Made by a program: the position numbers and the translations under genes. The notes beneath the pieces are model-generated. The model worked only from the letters and a program-made list of their open reading frames with translations. It was not told the origin of the DNA and searched no databases. A stretch of DNA of 64,000 nt from Oscillospiraceae bacterium. Lineage in GTDB: Bacteria > Bacillota > Clostridia > Oscillospirales > Acutalibacteraceae. The stretch's first letter is position 1, and each line of letters begins with the position of its first letter. This document shows positions 9,261-17,380 of the stretch, piece after piece. Where the stretch lies: positions 184,007 to 248,006 of the forward strand of contig JALCPP010000002.1 of assembly GCA_022650485.1 (NCBI GenBank), written 5' to 3'.

Positions 9261-9741
9261 GTGGCTTACCTATCGCTATGGATGGTACGAATTCGACCTT
9301 GACCGTTACTATGCAAGCCTGTCATCATCTATGAGCATCAAGTGCGATGACAAAAATCCAACGGCAAATGGTCGTGTCATGAAATCGGGGTACGGAATTA
9401 ATCAGACTGCAAGCGGCAGTATTCGTACTAACCAAAGCTCGGCGGTTACACAGCCACAGAACGGTGTCAGCTACTTCCCTGAGTTTAACTACCAAACCTA
9501 TTGGCGCTTGTTAGAGCGTATGGGTGGCGGTAGATTTGAATTTCAGAAGAATAACTATTCCACCTATAAGAATCGGACGCATTTTTCACCGATTTGGATG
9601 CCGGATGGAAAATATGAGGTGAACACTTGGCTCATTGATGGATGGACTCCTGCGGGAATGCTTTCTGCCAATCTCACAGACAGCTTAACCATCCATGGCT
9701 CACTTTGGCTGGATTGGCATATTGGCCCCTTACAGCCATAA
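9261..9741 (+). CDS. Large secreted ICE protein, 3' exon
   Basis: Completes the gene begun at 5311. The first base finishes a Trp codon, then the frame reads W-L-T-Y-R-Y-G-W and on to a stop at 9739-9741, about 160 residues. The segment is rich in Trp, Tyr, Asn and Ser and lacks Cys apart from one residue, as expected for a secreted beta-structured domain. The ATG at 9259 uses the last two intron bases and is not a biological start. The next gene begins 15 bases after the stop behind AGGAGG, so the exons belong to the same operon. Confidence 0.72.
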
Positions 9742-9755
9742 AAACAGGAGGAAAA

Positions 9756-10232
9756 ATGGCATACGAACGCATTACATCACCACCCGAGGTGCTGTATCAT
9801 TATACCAAAAAGGAGAATCTTCCGGCGATATTGGCAGATGGAAGAATCCGAAAGTTTCAAGACAAAGAGTGTTGGTTTTGCAGTTCTGTAGAGAGTACGC
9901 TTAGGCTCATGGAGCTGACGGTTATGAATGAGGGTAGCTTGTATATCGGAGTAAACGGAATTCCAAAGCGATACCCAAAATTTCAGCCCGATGAGTATGT
10001 TATCTTAGAGCTTATCCCAAGGTATCAAAATGGTGAGTGGGTAAAGTGGAATCAAGAAATAGATAGCCGATGCTCTGCCGAACAAAAGGCTCTTGCCGAA
10101 GAATTCAGCAGCTTAAAAATCGGTTATCGTGGGGATCTGAAGTTTAGGTCAGAACCAAAAGCTATAGAAATAAGCGAAGCCTTGCAGATGAGAGCATCAG
10201 AAGCTCCCACCATGCAAGGCTTTTGCTATTGA
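9756..10232 (+). CDS. Conserved ICE protein with weak ADP-ribosyltransferase/DarT-like N-terminal motif
   Basis: 158 residues starting behind AGGAGG, 15 bases after the preceding gene. The opening LYHYTKKENLPAIL followed by DGRIR resembles the His-Tyr-Thr, Asn-Leu-x-x-Ile-Leu, Gly pattern at the NAD-binding start of DarT-like and RNA 2'-phosphotransferase-like ART folds. A later hydrophobic strand has EYVILELIP. I cannot align a full H-Y-E triad, so a toxin or modifying-enzyme role is only a hypothesis. The stop lies 20 bases before the start of the VirB2-like gene. Confidence 0.45.
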   Translation: MAYERITSPPEVLYHYTKKENLPAILADGRIRKFQDKECWFCSSVESTLRLMELTVMNEGSLYIGVNGIPKRYPKFQPDEYVILELIPRYQNGEWVKWNQEIDSRCSAEQKALAEEFSSLKIGYRGDLKFRSEPKAIEISEALQMRASEAPTMQGFCY

Positions 10233-10252
10233 AAGAAAGGTGGATACAATGT

Positions 10253-10594
10253 ATGAAAAATCATAAAAAGTTAGTAGCTGTCCTTGTTGTGGCACTTCTT
10301 GTTTGTTTGCTTTGCAGTACTACTGCATTTGCAGCAGGCACAGGCGATGTGGCCGGTGCCATTGAAAGCACTTGGAACGATGCCTCAGGACAGATTAAGA
10401 CTGTAGTCAACAAGGTAGTGTTCCCGGCAATTGACCTCATCTTGGCAGTGTTTTTCTTTGCCAAGCTCGGATTAAGTTACTTTGATTATCGAAAATCAGG
10501 GCAGTTTGAGTGGGCAGCTCCAGCTATTCTGTTTGCCTGCTTGGTGTTTACGCTGACTGCTCCGCTCTATATTTGGAAGATACTTGGGATGTAA
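10253..10594 (+). CDS. VirB2-like small membrane protein (DUF3852-like)
   Basis: 113 residues: a basic start (MKNHKKL), a signal-like hydrophobic stretch ending STTAFAAG, a short loop, then two membrane helices, with the C-terminus LYIWKILGM. Two helices after a cleavable leader is the plan of conjugative pilin or channel subunits (VirB2/TrbC type). The ATG at 10253 is preferred over an upstream TTG because of a ribosome-site-like AAAGG. The last ~22 bases match the repeats that end each downstream cargo cassette. In related ICEs the VirB6 gene would be expected soon after; here 14 kb of cargo intervenes. Confidence 0.65.
   Translation: MKNHKKLVAVLVVALLVCLLCSTTAFAAGTGDVAGAIESTWNDASGQIKTVVNKVVFPAIDLILAVFFFAKLGLSYFDYRKSGQFEWAAPAILFACLVFTLTAPLYIWKILGM
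10572..10594 (+). repeat. Cassette-boundary repeat A (3' end of VirB2-like gene)
   Basis: TTTGGAAGATACTTGGGATGTAA at the gene end matches repeat B in 20 of 22 positions over the shared core. It is the only copy inside an intact gene. Confidence 0.6.
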
Positions 10595-10602
10595 CGAAAA
10601 GA

Positions 10603-10638
10603 GCCGAGCTATCATATACAAACACATGGTAGCTCGGC
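10603..10638. other. Strong hairpin after repeat A
   Basis: GCCGAGCTATCA pairs with TGGTAGCTCGGC with one mismatch over a 12-base loop. There is no T-run, so it is an inefficient terminator at best. A distinct hairpin also follows repeats B and C at a similar distance. Confidence 0.6.
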
Positions 10639-10662
10639 ATAGCATCCGGGATTGTAATCTTA

Positions 10663-10986
10663 TTAGTTTTCGTATGATACGATAGGCAGTGCTAATCCAT
10701 TGTCTATGCTGCCGCTTTGCGCATACTCAAGGGTAATGTTTTGACTTTCTGTTAGGTAGACATAGGGATAGCACATCGCTTTCAATCTTCCGTATGACCT
10801 GATAAATTCTTCGTCAGTTTTCCACGTTGGATCATTCAGCCCCTAATCTTTACGGTACTTACAGGAGAGATACGGACACTCGGCATTGCTGCCCATTGTA
10901 ACGACAACACCAACAGGCGGGATATCAGACAAGATATTACTATGCTTTATGATCTCCATGTCAATGACATATAGATCCACGGAATC
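10663..10986 (-). pseudogene. Remnant of an unrecognised gene with an in-frame amber stop
   Basis: On the minus strand the frame is open for about 108 codons except for one TAG (complement of 10843-10845). It reads VDLYVIDMEIIKHSN, then a GVVVTMGSNAECPYLSC stretch with two cysteines, the amber, and LNDPTWKTDEEF onward, ending in TAA at 10663-10665. The composition is protein-like on both sides of the stop, so this is probably the decayed 3' part of a real gene. I do not recognise the family. A plus-strand frame (11010-11126) ending VGYNYHSNNS is an alternative coding remnant in the same gap. Nothing else is visible between 10639 and the promoter at 11123. Confidence 0.45.
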
Positions 10987-11122
10987 TCATTGCTGGTTTT
11001 TGTGGCTAACAGGGCAGTGGTAGTGCTCGGAAGTTTTGTGGGATACCCTACACCCCGGTTACCTTCAAAGAAAATGAAAACTATTACAGTATTGTAGGGT
11101 ACAATTATCATTCGAATAATAG

Positions 11123-11151
11123 TTGACACGACAACGAGTTTGCCTTATAAT
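11123..11151 (+). promoter_or_regulatory. Consensus promoter of the marR operon
   Basis: TTGACA (11123-11128), a 17-base spacer, then TATAAT (11146-11151): a perfect vegetative promoter 43 bases before the marR start. Confidence 0.9.
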
Positions 11152-11173
11152 AGTTGACAGAACAACTATTATA
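11146..11173 (+). promoter_or_regulatory. MarR operator palindrome
   Basis: TATAATAGTTG / CAACTATTATA are perfect 11-bp arms around ACAGAA, covering the -10 and the start site. A second partial copy (TAGTTG-N6-CAAC, 11120-11135) covers the -35, 31 bp (three turns) upstream. This fits autorepression by the downstream MarR protein. Confidence 0.8.
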
Positions 11174-11193
11174 AGTATAAGGAGTGGTTATTA

Positions 11194-11640
11194 ATGCAAC
11201 AGAGCATTGGCCGCTTAGTGTCAATTCTATATCGTAAAAATCAAATGTATTTGAACATGGCGCTTAAAAGGTACGACATCACAGCTGCGGAAGTACCGAT
11301 TCTCACATATTTATTTCAAAAAGATGGGGTGTCCCAGGAGGAATTATCTGTCCATATGGTGATAGACAAAGCTGCTACGGCAAGGGCAATTCAATCACTG
11401 ATTGCTAAAGGGTATGTCCACAAGGAAAAGGACCAGACAGATCGCAGGGCAAATAGGGTGTCTCTGACTAACCAGGCCTTAGGCATCAAGGAAGAAATCA
11501 TGAAGGTTTTGTTGTATTGGACAGACTTTCTGACAAACGGATTGGATTCGGATGATGTCACCGTCATGTTTTCCGTATTAGAAAATATGGCGCAAAAGGC
11601 TGAGCAAGCCAACTTTAGTGAAATAGGGGGGCTTTGCTGA
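11194..11640 (+). CDS. MarR-family transcriptional regulator
   Basis: 148 residues with the MarR winged-helix core: a helical N-terminus, the recognition region SQEELSVHMVIDKAATARAIQSL (about residues 49-71), and the wing with DRRANRVSLT, where the DxRxxxxxLT signature is clear. It probably represses its own operon at the two TAGTTG-N6-CAAC sites in its promoter, with release by a small aromatic or oxidative signal. Its stop overlaps the start of the MATE gene (TGATG), so repressor and pump are co-expressed. GGAG lies nine bases before the ATG. Confidence 0.9.
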   Translation: MQQSIGRLVSILYRKNQMYLNMALKRYDITAAEVPILTYLFQKDGVSQEELSVHMVIDKAATARAIQSLIAKGYVHKEKDQTDRRANRVSLTNQALGIKEEIMKVLLYWTDFLTNGLDSDDVTVMFSVLENMAQKAEQANFSEIGGLC

Positions 11641-13391
11641 TGGAAACTGCAAATCCACTGGGAACCGAAAAGGTATCGAAACTTCTTGTGAAGTTCTCCG
11701 TACCCGCCGTCATCGGCATGGTGGTCAACGCACTATACAACATCATAGATCGGATTTACATCGGCAATGCTCCCGAACTCGGCGCGAATGGCATTGGCGG
11801 TATCACCATCGGTTTTCCCATCATGATCATTCTTCTGTCCTTTGGCATCCTGTTCGGAACCGGAGGCGCGACATTGTTCTCCATCAATCTTGGCAAAGGT
11901 AAGACGGAGGATGCTAAAGATGCCTTGGGCAATGCTTTTTCTCTTTTGCTGATCATTGGGATTCTTATTATGGTATTGGGTCAGATTTTCCTCTCCCCGC
12001 TGCTTCGCTTGTTTGGGGCCAGTGAAACAATTTTGCCCTATGCCACCGAGTACATGAGAACCATTTTCTTTGGCTCCATTTTCCAGGTTGTGAGCATGGG
12101 GATGAACAATTTTTTGCGCGCCGACGGGCAGCCGAAGCTTGCCATGATCACCATGTTCATGGGAGCGGGTGTCAATATCGTTTTGGATCCCATCTTCATC
12201 TATGGCTTTAAAATGGGAATGATGGGTGCTGCGCTTGCCACCATTCTTTCTCAATGTCTTTCTATGATATGGATTTTGTCCTACTTTCTTGGCAAGCGCG
12301 CGAACAATAAGCTTCAGCTCAAATATATGAAGCTAAAGCCCCGTGTAATGCTGAGAATAACGACTTTGGGGCTGCCCGGTTTCCTGATGCAATTGAGCAA
12401 CAGCCTGCTAACCGCCATTCTCAACAGGAGCTTGATGACCTATGGCGGCGACATCGCGGTTTCCGGCATGGGAATTGTTAACAGCGTGCAGACTATGCTG
12501 CTCATGCCCCTTATGGGCATCAATCAGGGCGTCCAGCCGATTATTAGCTTCAATTATGGGGCTCAAAAGTATGACCGGGTCAAAACCGCCGAGAGGCTGG
12601 CCATCATCGCAGCGACCGCCATTGTTCTGGTGGGCTGGCTGCTCACCAGACTGTTCCCGGTTCAGATCGTCTCCCTGTTCAACAGGGAACCCGAACTGGT
12701 GCGATTTGGAAGCAAGGCATTGGTATCATGGTTCTGGTTTTTGCCGGTAATTGGCTTTCAGGTGTTGGCTGCTAACTTCTTTCAGGCAATCGGGCGTTCC
12801 ACATCCGCAATGGTGCTAACGCTATCAAGACAGGTGGTGCTGCTGATTCCGGCCATCTTTATTTTTCCCCGTCTATGGGGGATGAGCGGGCTGCTTTATG
12901 CCGCCCCCTTTGCCGATGCCTTATCCGCACTGATTACGGGCATTTGGTTCTGGTTCGGCATGAAACACTTGTCGAACGGCAAATTAAATACTGGAGACGC
13001 TATACCTACCATAAAGAAAATTAAAAGGAGAATGTTTATGATTAGCCATGTAACGGTACGCACAGCAAGACTTCACGAAACAGTGGAATTTTATCAATGG
13101 TTTTTAGACCGTCCGATTGCGATGGAATTACAAACCCCTGTGGGTAAGATTGTTTTTCTCGGCACAAATGACGCAAAATTCGAATTGATCGGGGACGAAA
13201 AAGCAGAAAAAATCAGCGCAAGAGGCTTGACTCTTGGTGTTCCTGTTGACGACCTTGACAAAAAACTTGCTATGCTTGAAAGCAAAGGGATTCCTCACAG
13301 TGACATAATGTCACCGATGCCGCAAGTCAGATTCGCATTTTTCAACGACTTAAACGGTTGCGAAATACAGCTTTGTGAAGGAACGGTGTAA
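11640..13391 (+). CDS. MATE efflux pump fused to a C-terminal VOC (glyoxalase/bleomycin-resistance-like) domain
   Basis: About 583 residues. Residues 1-450 are a MATE-family drug/sodium antiporter with about 12 membrane helices; motifs such as NPLGTEKVSKLL and GMGIVNSVQTMLLMPLMG fit the family. A basic linker (TIKKIKRR) leads into a complete VOC domain (FMISHVTVRTARL to the end, about 118 residues), as in small metal-dependent or antibiotic-binding proteins. An internal AAAAGGAG (13023-13030) followed seven bases later by an in-frame ATG (13038) looks like the original start of a separate VOC gene. So the fusion probably arose by loss of the MATE stop, and both the fusion and free VOC may be made. 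Confidence 0.88.
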   Translation: METANPLGTEKVSKLLVKFSVPAVIGMVVNALYNIIDRIYIGNAPELGANGIGGITIGFPIMIILLSFGILFGTGGATLFSINLGKGKTEDAKDALGNAFSLLLIIGILIMVLGQIFLSPLLRLFGASETILPYATEYMRTIFFGSIFQVVSMGMNNFLRADGQPKLAMITMFMGAGVNIVLDPIFIYGFKMGMMGAALATILSQCLSMIWILSYFLGKRANNKLQLKYMKLKPRVMLRITTLGLPGFLMQLSNSLLTAILNRSLMTYGGDIAVSGMGIVNSVQTMLLMPLMGINQGVQPIISFNYGAQKYDRVKTAERLAIIAATAIVLVGWLLTRLFPVQIVSLFNREPELVRFGSKALVSWFWFLPVIGFQVLAANFFQAIGRSTSAMVLTLSRQVVLLIPAIFIFPRLWGMSGLLYAAPFADALSALITGIWFWFGMKHLSNGKLNTGDAIPTIKKIKRRMFMISHVTVRTARLHETVEFYQWFLDRPIAMELQTPVGKIVFLGTNDAKFELIGDEKAEKISARGLTLGVPVDDLDKKLAMLESKGIPHSDIMSPMPQVRFAFFNDLNGCEIQLCEGTV

Positions 13392-14767
13392 TGATGAAAA
13401 CCCCTGGCGATTCCACACCGTTCAGCACCAGAACGAATAGCGAATGGGCAAAGATGTACTACCCGATTATCGCGGCGTGCATCTTTGGCCCTTTGATGCT
13501 GGCCTTCTTCCTCGGCGGCTATGGGCCGGAATTGGCAGGTCTGGAATTGCCTTTGTCTTTCGGCATTTTGGCTTATTCGCTCATGTTGGCGGAAGTTCTT
13601 TTTTCCACGCGTCCCCGGTTTTTGGAACGTAAAACAGGACTTGTGCAGTTGTATGCCATCCATGGAATTATGGCATTGGCACTGCTTGTCGTGGCAGCTC
13701 TCCACATAGTGATGGAGGTCATGCTTGTATCCATCAGCAATTTGGCCATACCCACCGCTCCTTTGGGTCTGCTGGGTTTTATGTTTTTGCTTATTTCCAC
13801 CGGGATGGGCATTCTTTTCCTGTCGAGTAACTTTATTGGACGTTCCAAAAAGCTCATGAAGAGTAAGGATACACCTCATCGGCGAGAATATGCCTTATGG
13901 CTGCACAGGCTTTCTTTGCTTGCAACCGTAGTTTTATTCGGACACATCCTGTCAATTCCAGCCATCCGCACAAATACCGCCTTTGTGGGTTTACTGGCTG
14001 CGTACACCCTTTGCATATTGGTATATTATATCTGGAAAAAAGCAGCCTCTCATTGGGCATCTTACCGTCTTGCGGCCTTAGAACAGCCCGCACCTGACGT
14101 ATATCAAATGACATTCAGCCCATTAAAAGGCCACTTGTTGCAGTATCGAGCGGGACAATATGTTTTTGTGCGCTTTACTGATTCAAAAATTCCAAAGGAA
14201 AGCCATCCATTTTCGATCACCTCACAGCCTGCGTTCGGTGATGGTTCCCTAAGCGTAATGGCGAAAAAAGCAGGTGATTATACCGCCAAGTTGGATTTAT
14301 TGAAAGTGGGCGACCTTGCTGCCATTGAAGGACCCTATGGAAACTTTATGGACGCCGTCACATCAAAGGGCCAATCTCCGCTTGTTTTTCTTGCAGGAGG
14401 CATCGGGATCACCCCAATCCTGAGTATTTTGAAGGAGCAGCTTGAAAAAAATCCCCACAGAGAAATGCACTTGGTTTGGGGATCATCCACCCTCAAAGAT
14501 ACCTTTTACACAGATCAGTTTGCCGCATGGGCAAAAGATGCGCCCAATTTCAGCTTCAACCTTATTTTGTCCAGAGAAAAGGTGGCTCCGTATCCCCAAG
14601 GCCAGATATCAGCCGACTATTTGTCCTCCATCGGGGTAGATACGCTGTACCGAAAGGCACATTTTTTCATCTGCGGCCCGGCGGGGATGATGGCTGCCGC
14701 GGAAACCATTTTGAAGGATCACAAAGTGGACTCGGCCAAAATCCATATTGAGAAGTTTTCGTTTTAA
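13391..14767 (+). CDS. Ferric-reductase-like transmembrane flavoprotein
   Basis: 458 residues. The N-terminal half has about six membrane helices (residues ~22-225) with conserved His residues that could ligate heme. The C-terminal half is a ferredoxin-NADP reductase-like unit: FAD-binding (HPFSITS near residue 275, YGNFMD near 318) and NAD(P)-binding (FLAGGIGITPIL near 333, then CGPAGMM near 437). It would carry electrons from NAD(P)H across the membrane, reducing iron or another acceptor. The start overlaps the previous stop (TAATG), so it is the last gene of the marR operon. An IS lies five bases after its stop, separating the gene from its likely terminator. Confidence 0.85.
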   Translation: MMKTPGDSTPFSTRTNSEWAKMYYPIIAACIFGPLMLAFFLGGYGPELAGLELPLSFGILAYSLMLAEVLFSTRPRFLERKTGLVQLYAIHGIMALALLVVAALHIVMEVMLVSISNLAIPTAPLGLLGFMFLLISTGMGILFLSSNFIGRSKKLMKSKDTPHRREYALWLHRLSLLATVVLFGHILSIPAIRTNTAFVGLLAAYTLCILVYYIWKKAASHWASYRLAALEQPAPDVYQMTFSPLKGHLLQYRAGQYVFVRFTDSKIPKESHPFSITSQPAFGDGSLSVMAKKAGDYTAKLDLLKVGDLAAIEGPYGNFMDAVTSKGQSPLVFLAGGIGITPILSILKEQLEKNPHREMHLVWGSSTLKDTFYTDQFAAWAKDAPNFSFNLILSREKVAPYPQGQISADYLSSIGVDTLYRKAHFFICGPAGMMAAAETILKDHKVDSAKIHIEKFSF

Positions 14768-14772
14768 TATTA

Positions 14773-15653
14773 GAGCGTGTTTGAAAACTAAATATTGCAC
14801 AAAATGAAGTCATGTGGCATAATTCAGAAAACGCAAAAAGGGGACAAATTATGCCATACCGACACGAAATCAGCGACCAAAATTGGCTGCGAATCAAAGA
14901 TGTTTTGCCGCCAGAGAATACAGGGGAAGGCAGGCCCTCAAAACCTAACAGGGACATGCTTAATGGAATGCTATGGATTTCAAAAACAGGCTCGGCCTGG
15001 CGAGATTTACCGGAACGCTTTGGGTCGTGGCAAACAGTGTATTCGCGCTTTCGTCTGTGGAGTAAAAATGATGTTTTCAAGAAGCTGTTTGAGCATCTGA
15101 CGGCGGACGCGGACATGCAGGATTTATCAATTGACAGTACCTCCTGCAAAGCGCATCAGCACGCCGCGGGTGCTAAAAAGGGGCGAGAAATACCGAAACA
15201 AACCAAGATATAGGACTTTCAAGAGGCGGAAGAAATACAAAAATCCATGCTGTCGTTGACGGTTTAGGCAATCCCATTAAACTATGCCTTACACCCGGTA
15301 ATATCAGTGATTGCGCCGTTGCGCTTGAAGTCCTGTCGGGTATAACGCTCTCCGGTAGCGTTGTTTTGGGTGACAAAGCTTACGGAACATCAGAAATGCG
15401 TAACCATATTGTAGCAAACGGAGCATCCTACTGCATTCCCCCAAAATCCAATGCAGTGGAACCGTGGGACTGTGACTATCATCATTACAAAGAGCGACAT
15501 GTTGTGGAGTGCTTTTTTAATAAGCTCAAGCAGTTTCGTCATATATCTACGCGTTACGATAAGCTTTCACACAACTTCTTGAGCTTTGCTTTTCTCGCTT
15601 CAGTACTGATTTTGTTGAAATAGCATAAATCTATCGAGTTTTCAAACACGCTC
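14773..15653 (+). mobile_element. IS5-superfamily (IS427-type) insertion sequence, 881 bp
   Basis: Terminal inverted repeats GAGCGTGTTTGAAAACT / AGTTTTCAAACACGCTC (one base shorter at some edges) are flanked by a TA on each side (14771-14772 and 15654-15655), the short target duplication typical of the group. The element looks complete. It inserted between the reductase gene and the hairpin at 15667. Confidence 0.9.
14851..15623 (+). CDS. IS427-type transposase, two frames joined by -1 frameshift
   Basis: The first frame starts at ATG 14851 (MPYRHEISDQNW) and runs to a stop at 15213. The catalytic core continues in the -1 frame to 15623. The switch lies at AAAAAGGGG near 15175-15183, which gives a smooth AKKGARNTETNQDIGLSR sequence. 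The DDE residues are visible in SIDSTSCKAH, LGDKAYGT and VVECFFNKLKQ. The usual programmed frameshift of this IS group occurs at the same kind of slippery run, so I treat the gene as functional. Confidence 0.85.
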
Positions 15654-15666
15654 TAGAGAACTTTAC

Positions 15667-15713
15667 AAAACAGAGAGGCTATAGCGGTTCATCCGCCGTA
15701 GCCTCTCTGTTTT
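15667..15713. terminator. Bidirectional intrinsic terminator
   Basis: AAAACAGAGAGGCTA and TAGCCTCTCTGTTTT pair perfectly, with an inner GCGG/CCGC. A-rich and T-rich flanks allow termination on both strands. It is probably the original end of the marR operon, now displaced by the IS. Confidence 0.85.
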
Positions 15714-15757
15714 GTGCATCCATTAATGGTTCCTTACAACAAACGTTTTTGCACAGC

Positions 15758-16045
15758 TTACTTCATTAATTCCTTGCCGCTGCTCCATGCTTGACCAACT
15801 TTTTCACCAATGGCATAATAACCATTCTGGAACTGGTCAAAAACAAATGCATTTAGTTTCTAAGGGCTAACCTTGCATTTTTCGTCAAGGGCTTTTTCAT
15901 CAGCAAGGACATTTATAATCTCGCCCAACACCCTGGAACCGTGTTTATCATTCTGTATTTCAACCACTTTGCATTCCAGCGTTATCGGAAATTCTCCCGG
16001 AACAGGTGCGTCTACCTTATTGCTCTTTACTGCATGAGGGGTGCG
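15758..16045 (-). pseudogene. Flavin-reductase (flavoredoxin) 3' remnant with amber stop
   Basis: The minus-strand frame reads HAVKSNKVDAPVPGEF, then FPITLECKVVEIQND, GEIINVLADEKAL, and after a TAG (complement of 15860-15862) continues in frame to FDQFQNGYYAIGEKVGQAWSSGKELMK and stop. This is the familiar C-terminal half of flavoredoxin-type FMN-binding flavin reductases. The N-terminal half is missing and the amber stop breaks what is left, so it is non-functional. Confidence 0.8.
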
Positions 16046-16076
16046 AAAAGTCTCTTATGAAAGTTTTAGATAGACT

Positions 16077-16347
16077 GTGCATATGGAAAAGCTCATCCAG
16101 AGTACAGCGAATCAAAATACCGTTCTCTCCCAAAAGCAGAAAGTCAAGCGGCGTATAGAACAGACAAGAGGACAGCTTAAACGGGTAGCCCGTTTGAGGG
16201 AGAGTCTTTGTGATGACTACTTAGACCGGCTGATGGATGAAAAGGACTATCTATATGCCCAAAACTGATAGAAGGAGCAAGAAGCAGAGCTGATCGTCCT
16301 TTTAGATGAGTTCTCGGCGCAGGAGCAGTCTATATTTTTCAATTGGT
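16077..16347 (+). pseudogene. Fragment of a large serine recombinase C-terminus
   Basis: The frame reads KRRIEQTRGQLKRVARLRE, then DDYLDRLMDEKDYLYAQN, two adjacent stops, and on in frame to KEQEAELIVLLDEFSAQEQSIF. Such charged coiled-coil sequence is typical of the C-terminal part of TnpX/Tn4451-type serine recombinases. It differs from the three recombinases at 49-53 kb, so it comes from a different element that probably once carried part of this cargo. Start and end are approximate because the gene is a fragment. Confidence 0.6.
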
Positions 16348-16559
16348 CCCATAATATCCTCCTTTTCTTTACTCCTACTGCAAAAAAAACACGGTTACAA
16401 CCACCAACTGCGATGCAATTATCAGTTGCATTATAGTTGCATTTGAAAAACTCGGGTTTGGAACTATAGCATGATATAAATAACCTTTGCACAAAACTGC
16501 TCAACCGCCCGACAAGTTCTTGTTTATCGTTACCATGCCATATGCATCAAGGTCGCTCC
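16348..16559. other. Gap with short inverted repeats, no gene seen
   Basis: No protein-like frame. ATGCAA-TTATCAG-TTGCAT followed by TATAGTTGCAT (about 16413-16442) forms closely spaced inverted and direct repeats of TTGCAT that could be a binding site. Its partner is unknown. Confidence 0.4.
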
Positions 16560-16603
16560 AGCATCCTTTCGCAAGGATGCTCTGGACGATACTTGGGATG
16601 TAG
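16560..16603 (+). repeat. Cassette-boundary repeat B with preceding hairpin
   Basis: A perfect hairpin AGCATCCTT-TCGC-AAGGATGCT runs straight into the core CTGGACGATACTTGGGATGTAG. The core is shared with repeats C and D and with the 3' end of the VirB2-like gene. It ends the marR cargo cassette. Confidence 0.75.
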
Positions 16604-16612
16604 GGTAGAGAG

Positions 16613-16641
16613 AAAAAATCAGGGCAGATTGCCCTGATTTT
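16613..16641 (-). terminator. Intrinsic terminator for the minus-strand cassette
   Basis: AAAATCAGGGCA / TGCCCTGATTTT, perfect 12-bp stem with a GAT loop. On the minus strand it is followed by a T-run. Confidence 0.8.
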
Positions 16642-16645
16642 CTTG

Positions 16646-17119
16646 CTAATGATGTTCACTACCTTCACTATGCCTGCCATTTTCTTCGTGACGACCGGGA
16701 GCTATGGCATCACTACCTCCACGGCTGAATAACCTCCATAGCAGAACAGATAAATGACATCCTTATATTTTTGAGGCAAACGCAGAACCAGGTCCAATAG
16801 CTCTTTGTCATTTTCTGTATGTAAAATGGTTCCGAATCTACACCCTCAATAGAATTACCTTTTTGTGGAAGAAGCTCTTTAAAACATCCTTGCAGGCATT
16901 GATGGCAACACGAATAAGCCAAGCCTTTTCGTGAGCATCGCTTTCAAAGGGACATTCATAGAGGATGTACTTCAAAAACACCTCTTGAGATACATCCTCC
17001 ACGTCGCTGTAACTTCTCAGATGTATAAAGCATATGCGGCGAACAGTGTCCGCATAAAGACTAAGCGCTCTGTTCGCCTCGGCTTCATTCCTCATAGGCG
17101 CTCCTGTTAGCGATGGCAA
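16646..17119 (-). pseudogene. Frameshifted ECF-type sigma factor joined to a His-rich tail
   Basis: From 17119 the frame reads a sigma-70 region 2: RALSLYADTVRRICF, YSDVEDVSQEVFLKY, ACKDVLKSFFHKK. It then shifts frame twice: EGVDSEPFYIQ is in the second frame and DKELLDLVLRLPQKYKDVIYLF in the third, followed by GGYSAVE. Region 4.2 is missing. After the last sigma residues another frame reads DAIAPGRHEENGRHSEG and EHH before a stop at 16646 and the terminator. So the ECF gene is broken, and its end is joined to the His-rich tail of another, possibly metal-related, protein. Confidence 0.7.
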
Positions 17120-17322
17120 CTTCCGCCGCTACGCTGCGAATTGTGATATCTGATAAAACCTATTGCTTGTACCGTTTTCATCCAGATGCCATTGTTGTTT
17201 GAAGGCAGCGAGCTTCTATATTCCTTCATGCTTCTGATCTTTTTCTGAATAGCAGGAGGATGGAAGTATAGGTATTTGACCGGATCTCTGGCAGCCGGTA
17301 TCAAAATCAGTATAAAAAGCAA
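17107..17322 (-). pseudogene. Unrecognised membrane-protein-like fragment
   Basis: 71 codons: a short hydrophobic start (MLFILILIPAARD), then VKYLYFHPPAIQKKIRSMKEYRS and a Ser/Asn-rich end running into the sigma remnant. The pattern looks like part of a small membrane protein. No clear ribosome site precedes it, and it is squeezed between the CadA terminator and the broken sigma factor, so I regard it as a fragment. Confidence 0.35.
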
Positions 17323-17380
17323 ACACTTGATGAAACATTAAATAAGCAAAATCATCATTATTACTTCTCATATTCACAAT

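Noticed and set aside
11733..12254. Minus-strand open frame (about 170 codons) inside the MATE gene
   Set aside because: Shadow of the MATE coding sequence; unbalanced His/Gln-rich composition and no start signal.
13295..13879. Minus-strand frame of about 190 codons opposite the reductase
   Set aside because: Antisense shadow; unusual composition rich in His, Gln and Lys.
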